Made by a program: the position numbers and the translations under genes. Below the pieces are notes generated by a model, which searched no databases, was not told the origin of the DNA, and saw nothing but the letters and a program-made list of their open reading frames with translations. 64,000 bases of DNA, from positions 2,762,001 through 2,826,000 of the forward strand of contig NZ_JARBAX010000001.1 in NCBI RefSeq assembly GCF_028807635.1, written 5' to 3'. Shown piece after piece: positions 24,036-32,172 of this stretch. Each line of letters opens with the position of its first letter. Position 1 is the stretch's first letter. Source of the stretch: Streptomyces spiramyceticus (GTDB taxonomy: Bacteria; Actinomycetota; Actinomycetes; Streptomycetales; Streptomycetaceae).

Positions 24036-25412
24036 TCAAGGCGACACGCACTGGGCCAGGTCGATCGCCGACGCCACTCTCACCGCCATGCTCTCCGCGT
24101 ACGCCGCGTCCGCCCGCTCGAACGCCGCCCGCGTCGGCCCCCGCAGGAACGTCGCCACGCCCAGCGTCCGGCCCCGGCTGCGCAGCACCGTGCACAGGGC
24201 GTGCACCGTGTCCTGGGGCCACTGGCGTTGCGTCGCCCAGTCCTCCTGCGCCAGCCCCCCTCCCCCGGCGCTCGCCCGTACCGAGCCGTTGCGGTCCAGG
24301 CTCTGGAGCGCGGGGTGGCCCTGGGCGTAGCGGACGGGCAGGCCCGCGGTGTCGGTCACCGGCAGGCACGGGCCCGGTGCGCCGCCCGACGGCGTGGCCG
24401 CCACCCGTACCAGGCGGGCCTGGTGCTCCCCCACGGTCAGGTCGATCAGCGCATGGTCGGCGAAGCCCGCGAGCGCGAAGTCCAGGTACGACCTCGCCGC
24501 CTCCATCGGGTCCTCGCACTCCGCCGCCGCCCGCCCGGCCCGGTGCAGCTGATTGCCGCGGAAGCGCAGCTGCGCCGCCTCCTGCTGGGCCAGTTTCGCC
24601 TCGGTGATGTCCTGGAACAGCCAGCCGACGCCCAACGGCACAGGCTCCTCCGCCAGCGGCGAAGCCAGCCGCAGGAATCCGCTGCGCCAGCACCGCCGCC
24701 GCTCGCCCTTCCCGCCGCCCTCGGCCGTACGCAGCGTCACCCACAGCTCGGCGGGAGCGGGCGGTGCCCCTTCCGCCAGTACGTGATGGAGGGCGCCCTC
24801 CAGCTCCTCCACGCCCTGGACGATGAGCTCCCCCAAGGGGCGGCCCAGCAGCGACGTACGCCCCGCGCCCAGCGCACGCGCCGCGTGGGCGTTGACGACG
24901 GTCGGGCGCAGGTCGACGTCCACGAGGACGACACCCCACGACGCGTCCTCGAAGAGCGCCTCGCTCAGCGCGATCGCCCGCTCCAGGTCGATCTGCGCAT
25001 GCACCTCGCTGAACGCGCAGTACACCCCGGCCGGCCGGCCCTCCGCGCCCCTGACCCCCGCCGACTGGGTCCGTACGAGAACACGCCCGCCGTCCTTCCT
25101 CAGCAACGCGAACTCGTGCACCTGGCGCCCCGGCGCATGCATCGCCGACATCAGCCGCCCCTGCACCTCGTCCGCGTCAGCGGCCCGCGCCGCCCAGCCG
25201 GCGAACCCGGCCCGCCCGACGGCTTCGTCGGCCGTCCAGCCGAGGATCCGCTCGGCCTCGCGGTTCCAGTGGGTGATCACCCCGTCCGCGTCGAAGGCGC
25301 AGAGCGCGGCGTCCATGCCGTCGAGAAGCGCGGCAAGGAGATCGTCCGAACCGGGCCCTGGCTCGTCGGGACCGAACGCATCGGTGGTCTCGCCAATCCG
25401 GGAAGCACTCAC
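24036..25412 (-). CDS. PAS/PAS/GAF sensory protein
   Basis: A 458-residue soluble protein. PAS 1 lies at about 25-140 (MDAALCAFDADGVITHWNRE, ILGWTADEAVGRAGF), PAS 2 at about 150-275 (ASWGVVLVDVDLRPTVVNAH, GWLFQDITEAKLAQ) and a GAF-like domain at about 295-455. No kinase, phosphatase or ANTAR output domain is present, so it must act through a partner. The GTG at 25412 has AGGGGG upstream. It could sense redox state or small molecules; the ligand is unknown. Confidence 0.88.
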   Translation of the reverse strand: MSASRIGETTDAFGPDEPGPGSDDLLAALLDGMDAALCAFDADGVITHWNREAERILGWTADEAVGRAGFAGWAARAADADEVQGRLMSAMHAPGRQVHEFALLRKDGGRVLVRTQSAGVRGAEGRPAGVYCAFSEVHAQIDLERAIALSEALFEDASWGVVLVDVDLRPTVVNAHAARALGAGRTSLLGRPLGELIVQGVEELEGALHHVLAEGAPPAPAELWVTLRTAEGGGKGERRRCWRSGFLRLASPLAEEPVPLGVGWLFQDITEAKLAQQEAAQLRFRGNQLHRAGRAAAECEDPMEAARSYLDFALAGFADHALIDLTVGEHQARLVRVAATPSGGAPGPCLPVTDTAGLPVRYAQGHPALQSLDRNGSVRASAGGGGLAQEDWATQRQWPQDTVHALCTVLRSRGRTLGVATFLRGPTRAAFERADAAYAESMAVRVASAIDLAQCVSP

Positions 25413-25535
25413 CTGGCACCCCCTGCAGGTGTTCGCCTGTGCTGCACTGCACTGAACTTGAAGTGAGGATCATTCAACTGGAACGTGACGCAGCACACAC
25501 ACCGTTCAGTGAAATTCGAGTTTGCCGAAATTCGG

Positions 25536-25564
25536 TTGAGCGGCGCGGGAACGGCTCCTAGTGT
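25536..25564 (+). promoter_or_regulatory. Vegetative promoter of a candidate mini-gene
   Basis: TTGAGC (25536-25541), 17 nt, then TAGTGT (25559-25564): a good match to the Streptomyces HrdB consensus (TTGAC-n17-TAGRRT). Predicted start of transcription is near 25571. It points away from the PAS gene and toward no annotated plus-strand gene for over 1 kb. Confidence 0.65.
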
Positions 25565-25570
25565 GTGGCT

Positions 25571-25762
25571 CACGCCGAAAGGAGGTGATCGGGAAGTGAT
25601 TTCTTTCCGGACTCGTGAGGTGGCTGCGGGCTGACTGCCTGCTGTCGCACTCAGTGCGGTGCCGGCGCTGCCGGCCCAATCCCAAGCAGTCACCGACCCG
25701 CGGGCTCGCCGGTAAGTCCGGCCGGCCCCTCCGCAAGGAGGGACCAGAGCCCGCGGGTTTCT
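25571..25762 (+). ncRNA. Candidate structured short transcript ending in a three-hairpin terminator
   Basis: From the predicted start the transcript would carry a very strong Shine-Dalgarno sequence and a 12-codon ORF (25596-25634), then a structured 3' part. CCCGCGGGCTC (25697-25707) pairs perfectly with GAGCCCGCGGG (25747-25757) and encloses two hairpins: GCCGG-taagt-CCGGC (25708-25722) and CCTCC-GCAA-GGAGG (25728-25741, a GNRA loop). TTTCT follows the closing stem. I do not recognise a known riboswitch class. The end faces the stop of pdxH (25789), so the structure may also terminate that gene. Confidence 0.5.
25596..25634 (+). CDS. 12-residue ORF with extreme Shine-Dalgarno
   Basis: GTG at 25596 opens VISFRTREVAAG and stops at TGA 25632. 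The upstream AAAGGAGGTGATC (25578-25590) is complementary to almost the whole 16S rRNA tail, far stronger than sites elsewhere here. Spacing from GGAGG to GTG is 10 nt. A leader peptide coupled to the following RNA structure is one possibility, and a free small peptide another. No gene follows on this strand, which argues against a classic attenuator. Confidence 0.4.
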   Translation: MISFRTREVAAG

Positions 25763-25788
25763 GCGTTCCCAACGGTTCGGCCCGCGCC

Positions 25789-26451
25789 CTACGGGCAGAG
25801 CCGCTCCACCCGCCACGCGCTGCCCTCCGCCACGTACCGCAGACGGTCGTGCAGGCGGTTTTCGTGGCCCTGCCAGAATTCCACCGTTTCTGGTGCTACG
25901 CGGTATCCGCCCCAGTCCGGCGGCACCGGGACCCGTTCGGTTTCCGGATATCGGGCGGCGAGTTCCTCGTAGCGGGCCAGCAGTTCCTCGCGGGATGCGA
26001 TCACCGAGGACTGTGCGCTCGCCCACGCGCCCAGTTGTGAGCCGTGCGGGCGGGTGCGGAAATAGGCTGCCGTTTCGTCGCGGCCGATACGGGCGGCCTT
26101 GCCGGTGACGATCACCTGGCGGGCGATCTGGTGCCACGGGAAGAGCAGCGAGACGTACGGATTGGCTTCGATTTCGCGGCCCTTGCGGGAGGCGTAGTTC
26201 GTGAAGAAAACGAAGCCCCGGCCGTCGTACTGCTTCAGCAGGACCGTGCGCGACGAGGGGCGGCCTTCGGGGGTCGCCGTGGCGACGATCATCGCGTTCG
26301 GCTCGTGGAGACCGCCGCGGGCGACTTCCTTGAACCAGTGGTCGAACTGGCCCATGGGCTCGGCCGCGAGCTTCGCCTCGCTGAGGGCTTCGCTGCGGTA
26401 GTGCTCACGCATGGCGGCGGGATCGAAATCTCGGTTCGGCACAGGTGCCAT
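25789..26451 (-). CDS. pdxH: Pyridoxamine 5'-phosphate oxidase
   Basis: A 220-residue FMN enzyme that makes pyridoxal 5'-phosphate. Family segments are visible in order: [60 protein letters not shown], and the C-terminal [16 protein letters not shown] with RVERLCP, which bind FMN and substrate phosphate. ATG 26451 ([19 protein letters not shown]) fits the usual length; an upstream ATG at 26481 has no ribosome site. It is divergent from the citrate synthase gene. Confidence 0.95.
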   Translation of the reverse strand: MAPVPNRDFDPAAMREHYRSEALSEAKLAAEPMGQFDHWFKEVARGGLHEPNAMIVATATPEGRPSSRTVLLKQYDGRGFVFFTNYASRKGREIEANPYVSLLFPWHQIARQVIVTGKAARIGRDETAAYFRTRPHGSQLGAWASAQSSVIASREELLARYEELAARYPETERVPVPPDWGGYRVAPETVEFWQGHENRLHDRLRYVAEGSAWRVERLCP

Positions 26452-26770
26452 CCTGCCGCAGTGCCTCAGTCTGCCCGGCACCCGGTGCCATCAATCCTCC
26501 GCGCGGGAAATGGAGCAGTGTGCCGGTAATCACGCTTCCCCGCATAGGCGGAACCGGCCAAAATCTCCCCGTAGGCCACTGTGGCCTCCATACAGCAGGG
26601 GATATCGTGCCTGCTCCCGCAGAGGTTGGGTGACCACCGGCCGCGCGGGGCATCACCGGGGTGACCGCCGGCACCTGACAATCTGACGCCGGCGCCTGAC
26701 ACCCAGAGCCGTTCGAGACCTGACATTTGGTCATAAGCCGCTTGTCGCACACATCATGAGGAGCCGCCTG
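26452..26770. promoter_or_regulatory. Divergent regulatory region with three CCTGACA repeats
   Basis: This 319-nt spacer serves pdxH (leftward) and citrate synthase (rightward). CCTGACA occurs at 26674-26680, 26695-26701 and 26719-26725, i.e. 21 and 24 nt apart, all in the same orientation and ending 46 nt before the citrate synthase start. A GACC-type activator or repressor array is plausible. GAGGAG at 26758-26763 is the citrate synthase ribosome site. No gene is supported inside the spacer. Confidence 0.45.
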
Positions 26771-27871
26771 ATGTCCGACTTCGTACCCGGACTCGAAGGA
26801 GTCGTCGCGTTCGAAACGGAGATCGCAGAACCGGACAAGGAGGGCGGTGCTCTCCGTTACCGGGGGGTCGACATCGAAGACCTCGTCGGGCACGTGTCCT
26901 TCGGGAACGTGTGGGGCCTGCTGGTCGACGGTGCGTTCAATCCCGGCCTGCCGCCCGCCGAGCCGTTCCCGATCCCGGTCCACTCCGGTGACATCCGCGT
27001 CGACGTGCAGTCCGCGCTGGCGATGCTCGCCCCCGTCTGGGGCCTGAAACCGCTGCTCGACATCGACGAGCAGACGGCGCGGGACGACCTGGCCCGTGCT
27101 GCCGTGATGGCGCTGTCGTACGTCGCCCAGTCGGCGCGCGGGCAGGGCCTTCCGATGGTCCCGCAGCGCGAGATCGACAAGGCGGACACCGTCGTCGAGC
27201 GCTTCATGAAGCGCTGGCGCGGGGAGCCCGACCCCAAGCACGTCAAGGCCGTCGACGCCTACTGGACATCGGCCGCCGAGCACGGCATGAATGCCTCCAC
27301 CTTCACTGCCCGGGTCATCGCGTCCACCGGCGCCGATGTCGCGGCCGCCCTGTCGGGTGCGGTCGGTGCCATGTCGGGGCCGCTGCACGGTGGTGCTCCG
27401 TCCCGTGTGCTCGGGATGATCGAGGAGATCGAGCGCACGGGTGACGCGACGGCGTACGTGAAGCAGGCCCTGGACAAGGGCGAGCGCCTGATGGGCTTCG
27501 GTCACCGCGTGTACCGGGCCGAGGACCCGCGTGCGCGCGTTCTGCGGCGTACGGCGAAGGAGCTCGCGGCGCCGCGCTTCGAGGTCGCCGAGGCGCTGGA
27601 GAAGGCGGCTCTGGAGGAGCTGCACTCGCGGCGTCCCGACCGGGTGCTGGCGACGAACGTGGAGTTCTGGGCGGCGATCGTCCTGGACTTCGCGGAGGTC
27701 CCGGCGCACATGTTCACGTCGATGTTCACGTGCGCGCGCACGGCCGGGTGGAGTGCCCACATCCTTGAGCAGAAGCGGACCGGACGGCTGGTGCGGCCCT
27801 CCGCACGCTACGTCGGTCCCGCGTCGCGCAGCCCGCGCGAGGTCACGGGCTTCGACGACATCGCGCGCTGA
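26771..27871 (+). CDS. Citrate synthase, short type-2 form
   Basis: 366 residues. It condenses acetyl-CoA (or propionyl-CoA, making it a 2-methylcitrate synthase) with oxaloacetate. Active-site regions are present: SGPLHGGAPSRVLGM (His), GFGHRVYRAEDPRA (His/Arg) and NVEFWAAIVLDFAEVP (Asp). ATG 26771 follows GAGGAG at 7 nt; an ATG at 26756 lies inside the ribosome site. S. coelicolor also has such a gene next to pdxH. Which acyl-CoA it prefers cannot be told here. Confidence 0.93.
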   Translation: MSDFVPGLEGVVAFETEIAEPDKEGGALRYRGVDIEDLVGHVSFGNVWGLLVDGAFNPGLPPAEPFPIPVHSGDIRVDVQSALAMLAPVWGLKPLLDIDEQTARDDLARAAVMALSYVAQSARGQGLPMVPQREIDKADTVVERFMKRWRGEPDPKHVKAVDAYWTSAAEHGMNASTFTARVIASTGADVAAALSGAVGAMSGPLHGGAPSRVLGMIEEIERTGDATAYVKQALDKGERLMGFGHRVYRAEDPRARVLRRTAKELAAPRFEVAEALEKAALEELHSRRPDRVLATNVEFWAAIVLDFAEVPAHMFTSMFTCARTAGWSAHILEQKRTGRLVRPSARYVGPASRSPREVTGFDDIAR

Positions 27872-27941
27872 TCCCGTACGCGCTTATCCCGCACGCGCTT
27901 GTCCCGTAAACGAAAGCCCGTACGCGAAAGACCGTACACGA

Positions 27942-27980
27942 AACGGCGCCGCACCCCCGCTTGGAGGGTGCGGCGCCGTT
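27942..27980. terminator. 15-bp perfect hairpin terminator
   Basis: AACGGCGCCGCACCC and GGGTGCGGCGCCGTT pair over 15 bp with a 9-nt loop. It lies between the citrate synthase stop and the end of the convergent TetR gene (28000), serving both. Short GTACGCGAAAG-like repeats fill 27876-27941 before it. Confidence 0.9.
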
Positions 27981-27999
27981 CAGCTGCGGCTCCGACCGT

Positions 28000-28584
28000 T
28001 CACCGGGTCGTGAGCGCGTCGTCCAGGAGCGTCGCCCACTGCGCCACCACCCTCTTGCGGCGTGCCGCGTCGTCGGTGAGGAGGGTGGCGAGGCCCAGGC
28101 CGCGTGCCATGTCGAGGAAGCCCTGGACCGTTTCCCGTACGCCGGGAACGGACTCGTCCGCGCCGAGCAGTTCCACCGCGATCCGGTGCGACTCGCGTCC
28201 GACCCGCGCCTCCAGTTCCGTGACGCGGTGGCGGAGCTGCTCCTCGTTGGAGGCGGCGACCCACAGGTGGAGGGCGGCGCGGAAGAGCGGGCCGGTGTAG
28301 AGGTCGACGAGGGCGGTGACGACGGCGGTCCGGTTCTGTACGGGAAGGTTGCGCAGGGCGTGCGAGCGTTCCTCGGCGACGTACTCGACGGCCGCCGTGA
28401 ACAGGTCTTCCCGGGTCGGGAAGTGGTGCTGGGCTGCGCCGCGCGAGACGCCTGCGCGTTCCGCCACGACGGACACCGTGGACCCTGCCCAGCCGCGTTC
28501 GGCCAGGCAGGACACGGCGGCTTCGAGCAGGCGCTGCCGGGTGGCCCGGCTGCGGTCCTGCTTGGGCTCCTTCGGAGAAGTCAC
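28000..28584 (-). CDS. TetR-family regulator of the 28-38 kb catabolic run
   Basis: A 194-residue TetR repressor. The N-terminal helix-turn-helix is in RQRLLEAAVSCLAERGWAGS through SVVAERAGVSRGAAQHHFPT, followed by a helical ligand-binding domain. GTG 28584 overlaps the stop of the enoyl-CoA hydratase gene (GTGA); ATG 28593 is an alternative. As the last gene of the leftward run it probably represses the run and itself through the palindrome at 38624-38650 (inference). The ligand is likely an acyl-CoA of the pathway. Confidence 0.88.
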   Translation of the reverse strand: MTSPKEPKQDRSRATRQRLLEAAVSCLAERGWAGSTVSVVAERAGVSRGAAQHHFPTREDLFTAAVEYVAEERSHALRNLPVQNRTAVVTALVDLYTGPLFRAALHLWVAASNEEQLRHRVTELEARVGRESHRIAVELLGADESVPGVRETVQGFLDMARGLGLATLLTDDAARRKRVVAQWATLLDDALTTR

Positions 28585-29324
28585 CACACCCATGCGGGGT
28601 CCCGTCGTTCGAGGAATGCCGTCATGCCTTCGCGCGCCTCCGCCGAGGCGAAGAGTGACGCGGACCGCTCGACCAGGTCCTGTGCGTCGCGGTCGAAGGC
28701 ATCCAGCACCCTAGCCGTGACCAGGCGCTTGGACTCCGCCAGCCCTTGCGGTGAGGCTCTGCGCAGTCCGTCCAGTACGGGGGTGAGCGTGTCGTCCACG
28801 TCTTCCCCTGCGGCTGTCAGCAGCCCGATCCGTACCGCCTCGGCCGCGTCGAAGCGTTCCCCGGTGAGGTAGTAGCGGGTGGCGCCACGCGGGTCGAGGC
28901 GGGGCAGCAGTGGCATGGAGACGACGGCGGGGGCCAGGCCGAGGCGGGACTCCGTGAAGGCGAAGCTCGCGCCCGGCCCGGCCGCCGAGATGTCGCACGC
29001 GCCGAGGAGTCCGAGGCCCCCTGCGCGTACGTGCCCGGTCACCCGTGCCACCACCGGTTTGGGCAGTTCGACCACGGCCCGCATGAGGCCGACGAAGGCG
29101 TCCGGGTCGGGCGGCGACCTGAGATCGGCGCCCGCGCAGAAAGTGCCCCCTGTATGGGTCAGCAGAACGGCCCGTACAGCGGGGTCCTTCGCGCACGCGG
29201 AGAGGGCGTCGCCGAGCTCGCCGACGAGCCGCGCGGAGAGCGCGTTGCGGTTCGCCGGCGAGTCCAGGGTGAGGGTGGTGATGCCCCGTTCATGGGCGGA
29301 ACGGATCAGCTGCGGCGGAGTCAT
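28581..29324 (-). CDS. Enoyl-CoA hydratase/isomerase family protein
   Basis: A 247-residue crotonase-fold enzyme: ITTLTLDSPANRNALSARLV at the start, THTGGTFCAGADLRSP (oxyanion hole) and HVRAGGLGLLGACDISAAGP (second oxyanion hole). The position of the usual first catalytic Glu is occupied by the GACDIS region and should be checked in an alignment. The ATG overlaps the ligase stop (ATGA), and its own stop overlaps the TetR gene. In an Atu-like scheme it would take the AtuE (hydratase) role. Confidence 0.9.
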   Translation of the reverse strand: MTPPQLIRSAHERGITTLTLDSPANRNALSARLVGELGDALSACAKDPAVRAVLLTHTGGTFCAGADLRSPPDPDAFVGLMRAVVELPKPVVARVTGHVRAGGLGLLGACDISAAGPGASFAFTESRLGLAPAVVSMPLLPRLDPRGATRYYLTGERFDAAEAVRIGLLTAAGEDVDDTLTPVLDGLRRASPQGLAESKRLVTARVLDAFDRDAQDLVERSASLFASAEAREGMTAFLERRDPAWVW

Positions 29325-30898
29325 GCACGCTCCCTGTCGCGCAGTTCGCGCCTGAGGATCTTGCCGGAGGCCGCCCTCGGCACGCCGTCGACGAATTCGA
29401 CGCGGCGGACCTTCTTGTACGGGGCGACGCGCTGGGCGACGTACGCCATCACGTCGTCCTCGGTGAGCTGCGCCGACGGCTGCTGGACGACGTACGCCTT
29501 GGGCACTTCGTTGCCGTCCTCGTCGTACACACCGATGACGGCCGCGTCGGCGACGGCCTCGTGGGTGAGGAGGAGGGCTTCCAGTTCGGCCGGTGCCACC
29601 TGGAAGCCCTTGTACTTGATGAGCTCCTTGACGCGGTCGACGACGAACAGCCAGCCGTCGGCGTCGACGCGTCCGATGTCGCCCGTGTGCACCCACCCCT
29701 CGTCGTCGATCATCGCGGCGGTCGCGTCGGGGCGGCCCAGGTAGCCCTTCATCACCTGCGGACCCCGTATGGCGACTTCGCCCGCCTCTCCCACGCCGAG
29801 CTCCTTGGTCGGGTCGTCGAGGGAGAGGATGCGCATTTCGGTGCTGGGCAGCAGCTTTCCGACGGCTCCTGGGGGCGGATTCTGAGCGCCGACGGGGACG
29901 ACGTGCGTGCCGGGGGACAGTTCCGTCATGCCGTACGCCTGCCGGACGGGCGGCAGGCCCAGGCGGCGCGAACAGGCCTGCGCGAGCCGGGCGTCGAGCG
30001 GGGCGGCGGCGCTGAGGATGTAGTCGAGGGACGACAGGTCGTAATTCGCTACGGCGGGGTGCTTCGCGAGGGCCAGGACGATCGGCGGGGCGACGTACAG
30101 GCCGGTGATGCGGTGCTTCTCGACGGCCGCGAGGAACTGGTCGAGTTCGAAGCGCGGCAGTACGACGACGGTCGCGCCGCCGCGCAGGGGCGCGTTCATG
30201 AGCGCCGTGAGGCCGTAGATGTGGAAGAAGGGCAGTACGGCGAGGATGCGGTCGCCGGGGCCCATGGGCATGAAGGGGTGCAGCTGCGCCAGGTTGGTGG
30301 CGATGCTGCGGTGCGTGAGCATCACGCCCTTGGGGACGCCGGTCGTCCCGGAGGAGTACGGGAGGGCGGCTGTGTCCTCGGCCGGGTCGATGATGATCTG
30401 CGGGTCCGGCGCGTCGGTCGAGGCGAGCATGTCGAGGAGCGAACGGTGCGCTTCCGCGGGGTCGCGGTCGCAGACGAAGATCTCCTCGATCCCGCCGACC
30501 ATTTCCGCTGCCCTGCGGGCCACGGAAAGGAGCGGCGAGATCGTGACGATCCAGCGGGCGGAGGAGTCGCGGAGCTGTTTGGCGAACTCCTCCGCTGTGG
30601 AGAGCGGATGGACGGTGGTGACGGAAGCGCCGGCGCGTGTGGCGCCGAAGAAGGCGGCGGGGAAGGCGACGGTGTTGGGGCTGTGCAGGGCGAGCACATC
30701 GCCCTGCCGTAGCCCGGCGTGGGCCAGGCCGGCCGCGATACGGCGGTGGTGGAGGTCGAGTTGGCGATACGTGACGGTGGCGCCGTTCACTCCGTCGATC
30801 AGGGCGGCGGTGTCGCCGTACTGGGCGGCGTGGCCGAGTACGGCTTCGTGGATGGGCAGTTCGACGGGGGCTACGGGTGCGTACTCGCTCTGGAACAC
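29321..30898 (-). CDS. Cinnamate/4-coumarate-CoA ligase (ScCCL type)
   Basis: A 525-residue ANL ligase with PYSSGTTGVPKGVMLTH (P-loop), YGMTELSPGTH, GWLFVVDRVKELIKYKG (hinge) and catalytic Lys in RAASGKILRREL. It closely resembles what I recall of the S. coelicolor enzyme shown to activate cinnamate and 4-coumarate, and its gene context is the same. GTG 30898 follows GGAGGGGACC. Its neighbours (dehydrogenase, biotin carboxylase, hydratase) suggest the natural substrate may be a branched or unsaturated acid rather than a phenylpropanoid. Confidence 0.92.
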   Translation of the reverse strand: MFQSEYAPVAPVELPIHEAVLGHAAQYGDTAALIDGVNGATVTYRQLDLHHRRIAAGLAHAGLRQGDVLALHSPNTVAFPAAFFGATRAGASVTTVHPLSTAEEFAKQLRDSSARWIVTISPLLSVARRAAEMVGGIEEIFVCDRDPAEAHRSLLDMLASTDAPDPQIIIDPAEDTAALPYSSGTTGVPKGVMLTHRSIATNLAQLHPFMPMGPGDRILAVLPFFHIYGLTALMNAPLRGGATVVVLPRFELDQFLAAVEKHRITGLYVAPPIVLALAKHPAVANYDLSSLDYILSAAAPLDARLAQACSRRLGLPPVRQAYGMTELSPGTHVVPVGAQNPPPGAVGKLLPSTEMRILSLDDPTKELGVGEAGEVAIRGPQVMKGYLGRPDATAAMIDDEGWVHTGDIGRVDADGWLFVVDRVKELIKYKGFQVAPAELEALLLTHEAVADAAVIGVYDEDGNEVPKAYVVQQPSAQLTEDDVMAYVAQRVAPYKKVRRVEFVDGVPRAASGKILRRELRDRERA

Positions 30899-30954
30899 GG
30901 TGACGGTCCCCTCCGGCGCGCAGTAATTGGGTGGTTGGTGCGCGGGGTGACGGC

Positions 30955-31026
30955 GGTGTTTCCCTTCCCCACCCCGTCCCTTCCCGTTGTGACATTTTGC
31001 GGCTGCGGCCGCGTGGGGGCTCCGCC
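30955..31026. repeat. Composite spacer repeat, partial copy
   Basis: CCCTTCCCCACCCCGTCCC, then CCCTTCCCG, GTGACATTTTGCGGCTGCGG and GGGGGCTCCGCCC. The same order of blocks appears, inverted, in the right half of the element at 35771-35946. Only one arm is present, so no long stem forms. It lies between two genes of the same minus-strand run. Confidence 0.65.
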
Positions 31027-32172
31027 CTAGTACGACTTCGGCAGGCCCAGAGACTGGTGGGAGACGTAATTCAGGATCATTTCACGACTTACCGGTGCGA
31101 TACGCGCCACCCGCGCCGCCGTGATGAGCGACGCCAGGCCGTACTCGCGGGTGAGGCCGTTGCCGCCCAGCGTGTGCACCGCCTGGTCGACCGCCTTCAC
31201 GCAGGCCTCGGCGGCGGCGTACTTCGCCATGTTGGCCGCCTCCCCCGCGCCGACGTCGTCCCCCGCGTCGTACAACCGTGCAGCTTTCTGCATCATCAGG
31301 CGGGCCAGTTCGAGCTCGATGTGGGCCTGCGCGAGGGGGTGGGCGATGGCCTGGTGGGCGCCGATGGGGGACTTCCACACCTGGCGGGTCTTGGCGTAGT
31401 CGACGGCCTTGGCGAGGGCGTAGCGGCCCATGCCGATGGCGAAGGCGGCGGTCATGATGCGCTCGGGATTGAGGCCGGCGAAGAGCTGGAGGAGGCCCGC
31501 GTCCTCGTCGCCGACGAGGGCGGACGAGGGCAGTCGTACGTCGTCGATGACGAGCTCGAACTGCTTCTCAGCCGCCTGGAGTTCCATGTCGATCTGCGAG
31601 CGCCGGAAGCCTTCCGCATCGCGCGGGACGATGAAGAGGCAGGGTTTGAGGCTGCCGGTCCTGGCGTCCTCGGTGCGGCCGACGATGAGCGTCGCGTCGG
31701 CGATGTCGACGCCGGAGATGAAGACCTTGCGGCCGTTGAGGACCCAGCCGTCATCGGCTTTGCGGGCCGTGGTCGTGATGCGGTGGGAGTTGGATCCCGC
31801 GTCCGGCTCCGTGATGCCGAAGGCCATCGTGATGCTGCCGTCGGCGAGGCCGGGCAGCCACTGCCGCTTCTGCTCCTCCGTGCCGAAGCGGGCGATCACG
31901 GTGCCGCAGATCGCGGGTGAGACGACCATCATGAGGAGGGGACAGCCCGCGGCGCCCAGCTCTTCGAGTACGAGGGAGAGTTCGGCCATGCCGCCGCCTC
32001 CGCCGCCGTACTCCTCGGGGAGGTTCACCCCGAGGTACCCGAGCTTGGCGGCTTCCGACCACAGCTCCTGCGGTTCGAATCCGCGGCCGTGGCGCCGGCC
32101 GAGGGCGGCGACGGCGTCGCGCAGTGCCTGGTGGTGCTCTGTCGGGTCCGTGTGCGTCGTTTCTGTGCTCAT
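31027..32172 (-). CDS. Acyl-CoA dehydrogenase
   Basis: A 381-residue typical acyl-CoA dehydrogenase: MAFGITEPDAGSNSHRITTT (FAD contact), WVLNGRKVFISG, RQVWKSPIGAHQAIAHPLAQ and the C-terminal HTLGGNGLTREYGLASLI. Its ATG overlaps the stop of the carboxylase alpha gene (ATGA). Citronellyl- or isovaleryl-CoA-type substrates fit the setting: the downstream carboxylase needs a 2,3-unsaturated branched CoA ester. It corresponds to AtuD in the atu comparison. Confidence 0.93.
   Translation of the reverse strand: MSTETTHTDPTEHHQALRDAVAALGRRHGRGFEPQELWSEAAKLGYLGVNLPEEYGGGGGGMAELSLVLEELGAAGCPLLMMVVSPAICGTVIARFGTEEQKRQWLPGLADGSITMAFGITEPDAGSNSHRITTTARKADDGWVLNGRKVFISGVDIADATLIVGRTEDARTGSLKPCLFIVPRDAEGFRRSQIDMELQAAEKQFELVIDDVRLPSSALVGDEDAGLLQLFAGLNPERIMTAAFAIGMGRYALAKAVDYAKTRQVWKSPIGAHQAIAHPLAQAHIELELARLMMQKAARLYDAGDDVGAGEAANMAKYAAAEACVKAVDQAVHTLGGNGLTREYGLASLITAARVARIAPVSREMILNYVSHQSLGLPKSY

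Noticed and set aside
25578..25590. AAAGGAGGTGATC as part of a 16S rRNA gene
   Set aside because: It is the complement of the 16S tail acting as a ribosome site; no rRNA sequence surrounds it.
32066..32084. GGTTCGAATCC resembling a tRNA T-loop
   Set aside because: It lies in the coding sequence of the acyl-CoA dehydrogenase (minus strand) and no acceptor, D or anticodon stems surround it.
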